Assembly (NCBI RefSeq): GCF_022288725.1
Contig: NZ_JAKNTA010000004.1
Location: forward strand, 336,615-400,614
Reading direction: 5' to 3'
DNA from: Kitasatospora sp. A2-31
GTDB lineage: Bacteria > Actinomycetota > Actinomycetes > Streptomycetales > Streptomycetaceae
Length of the DNA: 64,000 bases
Notes under the pieces: model-generated
Seen by the model: only the letters and a program-made list of their open reading frames with translations
Databases searched by the model: none
What the model was told of the DNA's origin: nothing
Shown: positions 8,750 through 15,700 of the stretch, piece after piece
Numbering within the stretch: position 1 is the first letter of the stretch
Layout of the letters: each line of letters starts with the position of its first letter
Translations under genes and position numbers: made by a program

Positions 8750-9862
8750 TCAGGGGCGCTGACCAGCCCTGTTCTGCCCGGTGCCGGGAGAATTCCCGGA
8801 ATATTCGCCGGCCGGCGCCGGTACGGCGATCCGCCGGCGCAGTTCGGCGAGGTGCTCCAGGCCGTCCAGCACCGCATCGGCGGGCAGGCCGAAGTCGATC
8901 AGGCAGGCGATCTCGTCGACGCCGGCCCGGCGGTACCCCTCGACCAGTTCCTCGGCCCGCTCGACGGTGCCGAACAGCCCGCTGCCCTGCCGCAGGTAGC
9001 GCTCCACCGCCGGGCGGACGGCGGTCCGGGCGCGGGCCGGGCTCCAGGAGGCCGCTTCCGCGGGTCCGAACAGGGTCAGCGCGCTGACCAGGTACTCCTG
9101 CAGCGGCCCGCGCACCTCGGCGGTGACGGCCTCGGTGTCGGTGCCGAGCCGGGTGTGCACCATCAGGACGACGTGCCCGTCCCCGGCGTGCCCGGCCGCC
9201 GCGTACGCCTGCCGGTACTCCGCGGTCCGCTCGGCCAGGCCGGCGAGGTCCTGGCCGGCCAGGTGCGTCAGCACGCCGACCCCGGCCCGGCCGGCCGCCC
9301 GGAAGGTCTCCGGGTTGCCCGAGCTGGTCAACCACATCGGCAGCTCGCCGCGGACCGGCAGCGGGTAGATCCGCGGGCCCTCACCCCGGCCGTCCGGGTC
9401 CGGCAGGCGCTCGCCGCGCCAGAGCCGGCGCAGCGTGTCGATCGACTCGACCACGGTCCGGGCGCGGTCGGCGAAGCCTTCGGGCCGGAGCACGAAGTCG
9501 TCCTCGTTCCAGCCCGAGGCCAGCGACAGACCGGCCCGGCCGCCGGAGAGGCCGTCCACCACCGCCCAGTCCTCGGCGATCCGCAGCACGTGGTGGAGCG
9601 GGGCGACGACGCTGCCCGCCCGGATCGCGATCCGCTCGGTGCATGCCGCGACGGCGGCGCCGGTGACCGCCGGGTTGGGGTAGTTGCCGCCGAACCGGTG
9701 GAAGTGCCGTTCCGGCGTCCAGACCGCCGTGAAGCCGTGCGCGTCGGCGAACCGGGCGCCCTCCATCAGGAGCCGGTAGCGGCCCGCCGGGTCGGGTCCG
9801 GTCCCGCCGCCGGTGCCGGCGCCGTCGGCGTCGTCGGCGAAGTAGAAGAGGCTGAGGTCCAC
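8750..9862 (-). CDS. Luciferase-like (LLM) flavin-dependent monooxygenase
   Basis: 370 residues. The N-terminus MDLSLFYFADDADG and the motifs TAVWTPERHFHRFGGNYPNP and GRAGLSLASGWNEDDF are characteristic of the bacterial LLM subgroup found in non-ribosomal and carrier-protein pathways. It uses reduced FMN and oxygen. In butirosin biosynthesis a family member (BtrO) hydroxylates an acyl chain held on a carrier protein. The carrier-protein gene ends only 3 bases before this GTG start, so a similar carrier-bound hydroxylation is plausible here. The last 25 residues are Pro/Gly-rich and probably disordered. Confidence 0.92.
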   Translation of the reverse strand: MDLSLFYFADDADGAGTGGGTGPDPAGRYRLLMEGARFADAHGFTAVWTPERHFHRFGGNYPNPAVTGAAVAACTERIAIRAGSVVAPLHHVLRIAEDWAVVDGLSGGRAGLSLASGWNEDDFVLRPEGFADRARTVVESIDTLRRLWRGERLPDPDGRGEGPRIYPLPVRGELPMWLTSSGNPETFRAAGRAGVGVLTHLAGQDLAGLAERTAEYRQAYAAAGHAGDGHVVLMVHTRLGTDTEAVTAEVRGPLQEYLVSALTLFGPAEAASWSPARARTAVRPAVERYLRQGSGLFGTVERAEELVEGYRRAGVDEIACLIDFGLPADAVLDGLEHLAELRRRIAVPAPAGEYSGNSPGTGQNRAGQRP

Positions 9863-9865
9863 CGC

Positions 9866-10294
9866 TCAGTTCCCCGGGTGGCCGGCGCGTCGCAGCCCGG
9901 CGGCGACGATCGCGCTGATCCCGTCGATGCTGCCGAAGGACGGGTCCGCCAACGCGTCGTCGTCGAGCTCCAGCCGGAACCGCTCCTCGATGTGGTTGAT
10001 CAGGTGCACGGTGCCCAGCGAGTCGAGGTAGCCGGAGGCGAAGAGGTCGACCTCCCGGGTGAAGTCGGGGTCGCCGTCCTCAATCCGGCCCTCCGCCCGG
10101 ACGAAGCGCTCCAGGATCTCCGCAACGGCGGCGGCGTCCACGGCGGATTCCGCCACGGATCCTCCGGTGGATCCCGCGGATCCCGCGGATCCCGCGGATC
10201 CCGCGGATCCCGCGGATCCCGCGTATCCCGCGTATCCCGCGGATTCCTGGGATTCCTGGGATTCCACGTCGCGGGCGGTGGTGATGGTTTCCAT
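9866..10294 (-). CDS. Acyl carrier protein with a Ser/Gly/Ala repeat linker
   Basis: 142 residues. The C-terminal ~90 residues form a carrier domain with the phosphopantetheine site GYLDSLG (Ser92). The N-terminal ~45 residues are low complexity: ESQESQES, then two AGY and five AGS triplets, encoded by eleven 9-bp units. Such an extension is not part of normal carrier domains. ATG is preceded by AGGGAAAG. The gene sits directly before the LLM monooxygenase, making it the likely carrier for the oxidised acyl unit. A copy-number polymorphism in the repeat would keep the frame because the unit is 9 bp. Confidence 0.9.
   Translation of the reverse strand: METITTARDVESQESQESAGYAGYAGSAGSAGSAGSAGSAGSTGGSVAESAVDAAAVAEILERFVRAEGRIEDGDPDFTREVDLFASGYLDSLGTVHLINHIEERFRLELDDDALADPSFGSIDGISAIVAAGLRRAGHPGN
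10169..10267 (+). repeat. 9-bp minisatellite, eleven units, inside the carrier-protein gene
   Basis: Eleven uninterrupted 9-bp units read on the plus strand: six GGATCCCGC, two GTATCCCGC, two GGATTCCTG and one GGATTCCAC. On the coding (minus) strand they give the Gln-Glu-Ser, Ala-Gly-Tyr and Ala-Gly-Ser series. The ordered degeneration from one end suggests expansion by slippage from an original unit. Confidence 0.97.
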
Positions 10295-10315
10295 GCTTTC
10301 CCTGCCTTGCTCGGT

Positions 10316-11611
10316 TCAGTTCTTCGGGGCGCGGTTCGGCGCGGTTCGGCGGAGCGTCGACGAACCGTTCGCGGTGGCCGTTTCGAAGGCCGCGCGCAGG
10401 CTCCGGGCGACTTCCCCGAAGCGCTCCGGGCCGACGTTCAGGGCCAGCCGGAAATACCCTTCTTCGTGGAACAGCGACGACGGCATCGCGATCACACCTC
10501 GGCGGGCGAGGAGTTCGGTGAACTCCCAGTCGCCGAGCCCGCCCGGGCAGCCGGCGTAGAGGAACGCCGTCGCCTCGCCGGGGACGACCCGGTAGCCGAG
10601 GCCGGTCAGCAGGGCGCGTAGCGCCTGCTGGTCCTTGCGCAGGGCGGCGCAGTCAGGGGTGAGGCCGGCGATCCGCTCGACCAGCCGCTGCATCAGCGCG
10701 GTCGGTGCACAGTGTCCGAGGGAGCGCAGTGCCCGTTCGGCGCGCACCCGGACCTGCGCGGCGTGCGCCAGCCCGGGCCCGAGGGCGAGGTAGCCGGTGC
10801 GCTGCCCCTGGAGCGACCAGGCCTTGCCGTAGGAGTAGAGGCTGACGGTGTCCGGGTACAGCCGCATCGGGCTGGTGAACGCCGTGCCGCCCCAGTTCTG
10901 GTCGCGGTGCACCTCGTCGCTGATCAGCACCGGTCGCCGGCTGTGCCGGGCCCCGGCCGTCTCCAGCACCCGGGCGAGGGAAGCGAGTTCACCGGCGTCG
11001 TGCAGGACGCCGGTGGGGCAGACCGGCTGGCTGATGATCACTCCGGCGGTCCGCGGCCCGAGGGCGGCGGCGAGCGCGTCGAGGTCCAGCCGCTTGTCCG
11101 GCCCGGACGGCACCGCCGTGGCCCGCAGCCCCAGACGGCGCAGGTACAGGAAGTAGTCCATCCAGCAAGGGGTCACCACCAGCACCTCGTCACCGGGGAC
11201 GAACAACGCGGCCAGCGCGGTGTTCAGGGCGGCGGTCGCGCCCGGGGTGAGCAGCAGGTCGCGGTACCCGAGCGCCACACCGGTCCGGGTGGCGAGCGCG
11301 GCGGCCGCCTTGCGCCGGGCCACCGTGCCTCCGCCGAACGGCGTGTACTGCAGCGCGTCCTGATCGGTCCCCTCGAGCAGCCCCCGCAGCAGCTCGAAGG
11401 CGCGCGGGTCGCGATGGACCAGCGGGTTGGGGTAGGAGAGGTCGATGACGCCACCGGATCGCCGCAGGGCGGCGGCGTGCAGCGCGCCGAACCGCTCCAG
11501 CGGCTCGGCGAGCAGCGCTTCCTCGTCCGCGGCGGTCACGGTGGTCGCGGCGGCCACGGTGTTCGGGGCGGTCACGGTGCTCCCGGCGGCCACGGTGTCA
11601 GTCGCGGTCAC
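10316..11611 (-). CDS. Fold-type I aminotransferase (class I/II)
   Basis: 431 residues. Core motifs are YTPFGGGTVARRKAAAALA (residues 89-107), GATAALNTA, the PLP Asp232 in LISDEVH and the Schiff-base Lys263 in SYGKAWSLQGQR. The usual NPxNPTG substrate loop is replaced by SQPVCPTG at 194-201, which may indicate an unusual substrate. The first ~28 residues are a Thr/Val/Ala repeat (TVAAGSTVTA type) with several in-frame GTG codons, so the start is uncertain. The GTG at 11611 overlaps the ligase gene by 14 bases. It may supply the amino group of the carrier-bound building block. Confidence 0.9.
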   Translation of the reverse strand: MTATDTVAAGSTVTAPNTVAAATTVTAADEEALLAEPLERFGALHAAALRRSGGVIDLSYPNPLVHRDPRAFELLRGLLEGTDQDALQYTPFGGGTVARRKAAAALATRTGVALGYRDLLLTPGATAALNTALAALFVPGDEVLVVTPCWMDYFLYLRRLGLRATAVPSGPDKRLDLDALAAALGPRTAGVIISQPVCPTGVLHDAGELASLARVLETAGARHSRRPVLISDEVHRDQNWGGTAFTSPMRLYPDTVSLYSYGKAWSLQGQRTGYLALGPGLAHAAQVRVRAERALRSLGHCAPTALMQRLVERIAGLTPDCAALRKDQQALRALLTGLGYRVVPGEATAFLYAGCPGGLGDWEFTELLARRGVIAMPSSLFHEEGYFRLALNVGPERFGEVARSLRAAFETATANGSSTLRRTAPNRAPKN

Positions 11612-13208
11612 GGCCGCCTCCCCTCGGTGCGGCCCCGGCCGACGCGGCGGCGTCCGGCCCGCCCGCGTACCTGGCCTTGACCAGGGCGCGGTCGGCCTTG
11701 CCGGAGCCGGTGCGCGGCAGCGTCTCCATCACGTGGAACCGGTCCGGCTGCTGGTAGCCCGGCAACCGGGCACGGACGTGCGCGGCCAGGTCGTCCGGCC
11801 GGAAGGTGGCCGGGTCGACCGGCACCACCGCGGCGACGATGCCCGGGTCCGGCTCCCCGGACGCGTCGGCGAAGACCACGGCCGCCGAGAGCAGCCCCGA
11901 GGCGAGCAGTCCGGCCTCGATCTCGCTCGGATTGACCCGGAACCCGCGCGACTTGAACTGCTCGTCGCGCCGGCCCAGGTAGCTGAGGAACCCCTGCTCG
12001 TCACGGCGTACGTAGTCCCCGGAGTGGACCACGTACTCCGTCACGGCGCCCTCGGGCGCGAACGGGTACGGCCGGAACACCCGCGCGGTCGCCTCCGGGT
12101 CACGCCAGTACCCGGCGGCCACCGTCGGCCCGCGGTGCACCAGTTCACCTGTCTCGCCGGGCCCGCACCGGCGCCCGTGCTCGTCGAGCACGAGGATCTC
12201 GGTGTCGGGGACCGCCCGGCCGATCGAGTCGGGGCGGGTGTCGACCAGCTCCGGCGGCAGGTAGGTGGAGCGGAACGCCTCGGTGAGCCCGTACATGAGG
12301 TAGACGTCGGTACCGGGGTGGGCGGCACGGATCCGCGCCAGCGTGCCGGTGCGCAGCGCCCCGCCGGTGTTGGTGACGTACCGGAGGTCGGGCAGGTCCA
12401 GGTCGAGGAACGGCGAGGGTCGGTTGACCAGCAGCTCCCAGAGCGGGGGGACGCCGGCCAGGCCGGTGATCCGTTCGTCGGCGAGCTCGCGGCAGATCCG
12501 GGGTGCGAACACGGCGTCGCCGATCACCAGGGTGCCGCCCGCCCAGAAGGTGGCGAGGACCTGGTTCAGCCCCGCGTCGAAGCTCCACGGCAACAGCGAC
12601 AGGGTGCGGTCGGCCGGGGTGAGCCGCAGGTAGTCGGCGACGATCCGGGCGCCCGCGACCAGGTTGGCCTGGGTGACCATGACGCCCTTGGGGCGGCCGG
12701 TCGAGCCGGAGGTGTAGATGAGCGCGGCGAGGTCGCGCCCGGTGGGGCCGGCCGTCGCGCCGCCCCCGGGCAGGAGGGGGCCGCCCCGGCCCCGGCCGGT
12801 GGCACCGACGGGCGCGTCGGGCACGGCGGCGTCGAGCACCGGGACCTCCCCGGCCAGATCGCCGAGCAGCCCCCGCAGCCGCCCGCCGGTCACCACCGCC
12901 TTCGCGCCGCTGTGCCGGACGATGTGCTCGATCTGCTGGGCCTTCAGCGAGTCGTTCACGACGACGGCCACCGCGCCGAGCCGCTGGGCCCCGAAGAACC
13001 AGGCCAGGCACGCCACCGAGTTGGGCAGCAGGATCGCGACCCGGTCGCCCGGCTCCACACCGCGCTCGGCAAGGGCTGCGGCTGCGCCCTTCGCGAGCAC
13101 CGACAGGCCGCGGTAGTCCAGTGCCTCCCCGCGGTGGCGCACGGCGGGGCTGGCGCCGTGGGTCACCGCGCGGACCGCGAGCAGGTCCGCGAGGGTGAAG
13201 ATCTCCAT
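11598..13208 (-). CDS. Acyl-AMP ligase (adenylate-forming enzyme)
   Basis: 536 residues, a free-standing member of the ANL superfamily. The A3 phosphate loop is YTSGSTGRPKGV, A5 reads LMYGLTEAF, A7 and A8 read SGDYVRRDEQGFLSYLGRR, and the catalytic Lys of A10 is in PRTGSGKADR. There is no fused carrier domain, so it probably activates an acid as the adenylate and loads the separate carrier protein encoded just upstream. The C-terminal tail after residue ~510 is Ala/Gly/Arg-rich. ATG start at 13208. Substrate unknown. Confidence 0.93.
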   Translation of the reverse strand: MEIFTLADLLAVRAVTHGASPAVRHRGEALDYRGLSVLAKGAAAALAERGVEPGDRVAILLPNSVACLAWFFGAQRLGAVAVVVNDSLKAQQIEHIVRHSGAKAVVTGGRLRGLLGDLAGEVPVLDAAVPDAPVGATGRGRGGPLLPGGGATAGPTGRDLAALIYTSGSTGRPKGVMVTQANLVAGARIVADYLRLTPADRTLSLLPWSFDAGLNQVLATFWAGGTLVIGDAVFAPRICRELADERITGLAGVPPLWELLVNRPSPFLDLDLPDLRYVTNTGGALRTGTLARIRAAHPGTDVYLMYGLTEAFRSTYLPPELVDTRPDSIGRAVPDTEILVLDEHGRRCGPGETGELVHRGPTVAAGYWRDPEATARVFRPYPFAPEGAVTEYVVHSGDYVRRDEQGFLSYLGRRDEQFKSRGFRVNPSEIEAGLLASGLLSAAVVFADASGEPDPGIVAAVVPVDPATFRPDDLAAHVRARLPGYQQPDRFHVMETLPRTGSGKADRALVKARYAGGPDAAASAGAAPRGGGRDRD

Positions 13209-13260
13209 CGTCCGACTCCAATGACGGGCGGGCCGGCGGCGACCCGCCGGCGATCGAGGG

Positions 13261-13512
13261 CTACTGGTGGGCGACGACGTAGTCGACGATCTTCCCGATG
13301 GAGTTGAAGTTGTCGACGCTCAGCTCCTCGTCCGGGATGGTGACGCTGAACTCGCCCTCCAGCCAGACCAGGACCTCGAGAATGCCCAGCGAGTCGAACT
13401 CCGGGTAGTCGCGCAGGTCCTTGTCCTCCACCACGCCGCCCTCGCCGAGACTGGGCAGGATCTGGCGCAGGCGCAGCACCACGGAATCGGTGATTTCCTG
13501 ACGGGAGGTCAT
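13261..13512 (-). CDS. Acyl carrier protein (first gene of the operon)
   Basis: 83 residues, a minimal carrier domain. The phosphopantetheine attachment site is PEFDSLGILEVL with Ser41, followed by the helix II to IV pattern VWLEGEFSVTIPDEEL. ATG at 13512 is preceded by GGAG. It is the most promoter-proximal gene of the minus-strand cluster, separated by 52 bases from the acyl-AMP ligase, its probable loading enzyme. The long upstream open frame beyond this ATG has no carrier-protein character and is probably not translated. Confidence 0.93.
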   Translation of the reverse strand: MTSRQEITDSVVLRLRQILPSLGEGGVVEDKDLRDYPEFDSLGILEVLVWLEGEFSVTIPDEELSVDNFNSIGKIVDYVVAHQ

Positions 13513-13717
13513 GGCGGGGCTCCAAACTCGGTCATGGCGAAAAGGGAAGGAAGGCGAAAGCGAAAAGCAGGGCGGCGAAGAAGTGCCGCGATCGCGGGGA
13601 CGGATGTCCCGGCACCGGCCGACGGGCCGGTGGTGCCGCCGTTCGCTCCGCGCCGGGTCGATTGCGGCGGAGGCGGCGAGCCGCAGGGCGTAGGACGATG
13701 CCCCGGGCGGTGCAGCG

Positions 13718-13746
13718 AGAGTAAAGCATGACAGGTGCATGTACAA
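13718..13746 (-). promoter_or_regulatory. Probable HrdB-type promoter of the biosynthetic operon
   Basis: On the minus strand TTGTAC (13741-13746) is followed after exactly 17 bases by TACTCT (13718-13723). Transcription would start near 13711, leaving a leader of about 200 bases before the first carrier-protein gene. Three TGAC elements lie just upstream (13752, 13766, 13775 region) and could be an activator site. Prediction from sequence only. Confidence 0.55.
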
Positions 13747-14029
13747 CCCGCTGACCTGGGCAATGTGACTCGCGTGACAGTCGCCACCGTTCGGCCGGTC
13801 GTCGGCGGGACGGTGGCGGGCGGCCCGGTGACGGCGGGTCAACCCGGTCGTGGGCCAGAGGTGGTGGGGCCGGGTGCCGGTGCGGGGCTGCGAGTCGGGG
13901 CGGCTCGCCCGGGCGGCATCGGGCGAATATAGCCCGGGCCGTCTGACCTGGGAAGAGTCGGGCAGGCTGGGCCCGGCGGCGCCACCGGCGCGACCTGGCG
14001 CGGTGGGGGGCGGGCTGCGGCCGCGACCG

Positions 14030-14059
14030 TTGACGATCTTGTCATGTGCCGCGTAGAGT
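14030..14059 (+). promoter_or_regulatory. Plus-strand promoter with no gene behind it
   Basis: TTGACG at 14030-14035, an 18-base spacer and TAGAGT at 14054-14059 give a near-consensus vegetative promoter. The next plus-strand gene begins at 15230, beyond the oppositely oriented gene at 14543-15001. Transcription from here would make a non-coding RNA or reach antisense into that gene. Confidence 0.5.
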
Positions 14060-14451
14060 CCGGCTCGGGTCGATCGAGGGGCCGGTTTTCACCATCGCGT
14101 GGAAAAGGCCCCCGGTTCGTTCACGGGGGTGACTATCGGGGGTCAACGGGATTCGCACAGGGCGGTCCCATATTCTGCGCGGGATTCCCGCGGGCGGCAC
14201 GGCGCGCCATTCCGTACGCGTTCCACCGGTATTCCGGTTCCGGGGAATTGTGGCGCCGGTCCCGCACGGAACCGGGGGCCGGGTGGCCGCCCGGTGCGCC
14301 GCGGGCCTCGTGGCGCGAGCGGTCGGAGGGCCGGTGCGCGCAAGTGGCCCGCCACCGGCGAGCGGTGACGGGCCGACGGGTCCGGTCTGCCAGGCCGGCC
14401 GCTCCGCTTCTCGCTCGCTCGCGTCGCCGTCGCTCGCCCGGGTCGTGCTTC

Positions 14452-14487
14452 CGGTGCACCACCCGGTGCACCACTCGGTGCACCACT
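14452..14487 (+). repeat. Three 12-bp tandem repeats
   Basis: Unit CGGTGCACCACT (first copy ending ACC), three copies followed by a partial CGGT. Each unit contains the palindrome GTGCAC. It lies downstream of the stop of the minus-strand gene at 14543. Confidence 0.85.
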
Positions 14488-14542
14488 CGGTCACGTCACC
14501 GGGGCCGCGCCGGGGCGCCCCCGGCGCGGTCTGCCGGCAGCC

Positions 14543-15001
14543 TCAGCGGCGGGCCAGCCGGGCGCGCGAGCGCTGCACCGGGATGCCCGGCGCCGTCGCC
14601 ACCCGCACCGGGCGGTGCGCCACCGCGTGCGAGAACGGCTGGGTGCGCCAGTCGAGTTCGGCCGGAAGCGTCAACAGGGCTTCGAGGCCGGTGGGTTCGG
14701 CGTCCTCCGCGGTCTCCACCTCGGTCAGGTCGTCCGTCGGCGCGCCCGAACCCGGGCAGAGTGCGGGGGAGAAGGGGTGCCAGGCGGTCGGCAGCACCGC
14801 GTGCTGCGGCAGCCGCTCCTCGTCGCCCACGAGGGCGATCGGGCGCCGGCACTCGGGGCAGTGCACCCGGATGATCTCCCAGGTGTCCCCCTCGCCCGGG
14901 TCCATCCCCGGCGCGGGGTCGGACGGGACCGCGAGGTCCTCGCGGTCGGTCATATCGTGGGTGTCGTCTGCGCTCAACGAACGCTGGTCAGTGGCACGCA
15001 T
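14543..15001 (-). CDS. Conserved hypothetical protein with a zinc-ribbon-like CxxC
   Basis: 152 residues. I recognise no named family. An HCPECRRPI segment near residue 48 and a single later Cys before GSGAPTDD suggest half of a metal-binding site; the acidic middle (DDLTEVETAEDAEP) and Arg-rich C-terminus are probably flexible. ATG at 15001 is preceded by GGGGGATC. The 1932-residue open frame that contains it extends over the whole opposite strand and is not a gene. It stands alone between the cluster and a divergent Lrp-type regulator. Confidence 0.7.
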   Translation of the reverse strand: MRATDQRSLSADDTHDMTDREDLAVPSDPAPGMDPGEGDTWEIIRVHCPECRRPIALVGDEERLPQHAVLPTAWHPFSPALCPGSGAPTDDLTEVETAEDAEPTGLEALLTLPAELDWRTQPFSHAVAHRPVRVATAPGIPVQRSRARLARR

Positions 15002-15215
15002 GGTGATCCCCCTCGGATCGGGCCCGGCGTGGTCGCCCGGGGCCACAACCAGCACTTCCCTGCGACGCGGACTCATAACCCTGCGGCCGGGCGCACCGTG
15101 ATGCACCGGGTGTGTCCTTCGCCACATTCGCCGGGCATGTGCCGCCCGGCACCCCGTACGACCGCGCGTGCCACCGCACGCTCCCGCCCTGGCGCCGCAC
15201 GCGCCGTCGACCGGG

Positions 15216-15221
15216 TAGGTT
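15216..15221 (+). promoter_or_regulatory. -10 element for a leaderless transcript (Lrp/AsnC gene)
   Basis: TAGGTT ends 8 bases before the GTG start at 15230, with no clear ribosome site between them. This spacing would place the RNA 5' end at or next to the start codon. Confidence 0.45.
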
Positions 15222-15229
15222 TGCGCCTT

Positions 15230-15670
15230 GTGGAGGATCTCGACCAACGCATCGTCCAGCTGCTCCTCCAGGACGGCCGGATGAGCTACACGGACCTGGG
15301 CAAGGCCACCGGCCTGTCCACCTCGGCGGTGCACCAGCGGGTGCGCCGCCTGGAGCAGCGCGGCGTCATCCGCGGCTACACGGCGATCATCGATCCGGAC
15401 GCCGTCGATCTGGCGCTCACCGCCTTCATCTCGGTCAAACCGTTCGACCCGAGCGCCCCCGACGACACCCCGGAGCGCCTCGCCGGGCTGCCGGAGATCG
15501 AGGCCTGCCACAGCGTCGCCGGCGACGAGAACTACATCCTCAAGGTCCGCGTCGGCGCCCCCGGGGACCTGGAGGACCTGCTCGCGCGCATCCGCAGCGC
15601 GGCCGGCGTCTCCACCCGCACCACCGTCGTCCTCTCCACCCCGTACGAGGCGCGGCCCCCGAAGCTCTGA
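15230..15670 (+). CDS. Lrp/AsnC family transcriptional regulator
   Basis: 146 residues, the standard length. The N-terminal HTH reads LDQRIVQLLLQDGRMSY then TDLGKATGLSTSAVHQRVRR, and the C-terminal RAM/AsnC domain contains AFISVKPFD and CHSVAGDENYILKVRV. Such proteins form octamers or dimers of dimers and sense amino acids. The start is taken at GTG 15230; an upstream in-frame TTG at 15221 would fall in the -10 element. The downstream amidohydrolase gene starts 30 bases after the stop, so the two may be cotranscribed. Confidence 0.93.
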   Translation: MEDLDQRIVQLLLQDGRMSYTDLGKATGLSTSAVHQRVRRLEQRGVIRGYTAIIDPDAVDLALTAFISVKPFDPSAPDDTPERLAGLPEIEACHSVAGDENYILKVRVGAPGDLEDLLARIRSAAGVSTRTTVVLSTPYEARPPKL

Positions 15671-15700
15671 GCACGTCCGACGAGGTGCAGACTTAGGGCC

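Larger units (their letters stand above)
13513..14542. other. Gene-free region of 1.03 kb upstream of the cluster
   Basis: No convincing coding sequence: open frames here are Arg/Pro/Gly-rich shadows without homologous motifs or good ribosome sites. It contains the minus-strand promoter at 13718-13746, a plus-strand promoter at 14030-14059 with no gene behind it, and a 12-bp tandem repeat at 14452-14487. The 14060-14250 part is less GC-rich than its surroundings and includes a hairpin made of CCCCCGG and CGGGGG arms near 14109-14130, so a non-coding transcript is possible. Confidence 0.6.

Noticed and set aside
14042..14494. 150-codon minus-strand open frame starting in the 12-bp repeat
   Set aside because: No ribosome site, no domain, composition expected of random GC-rich DNA.
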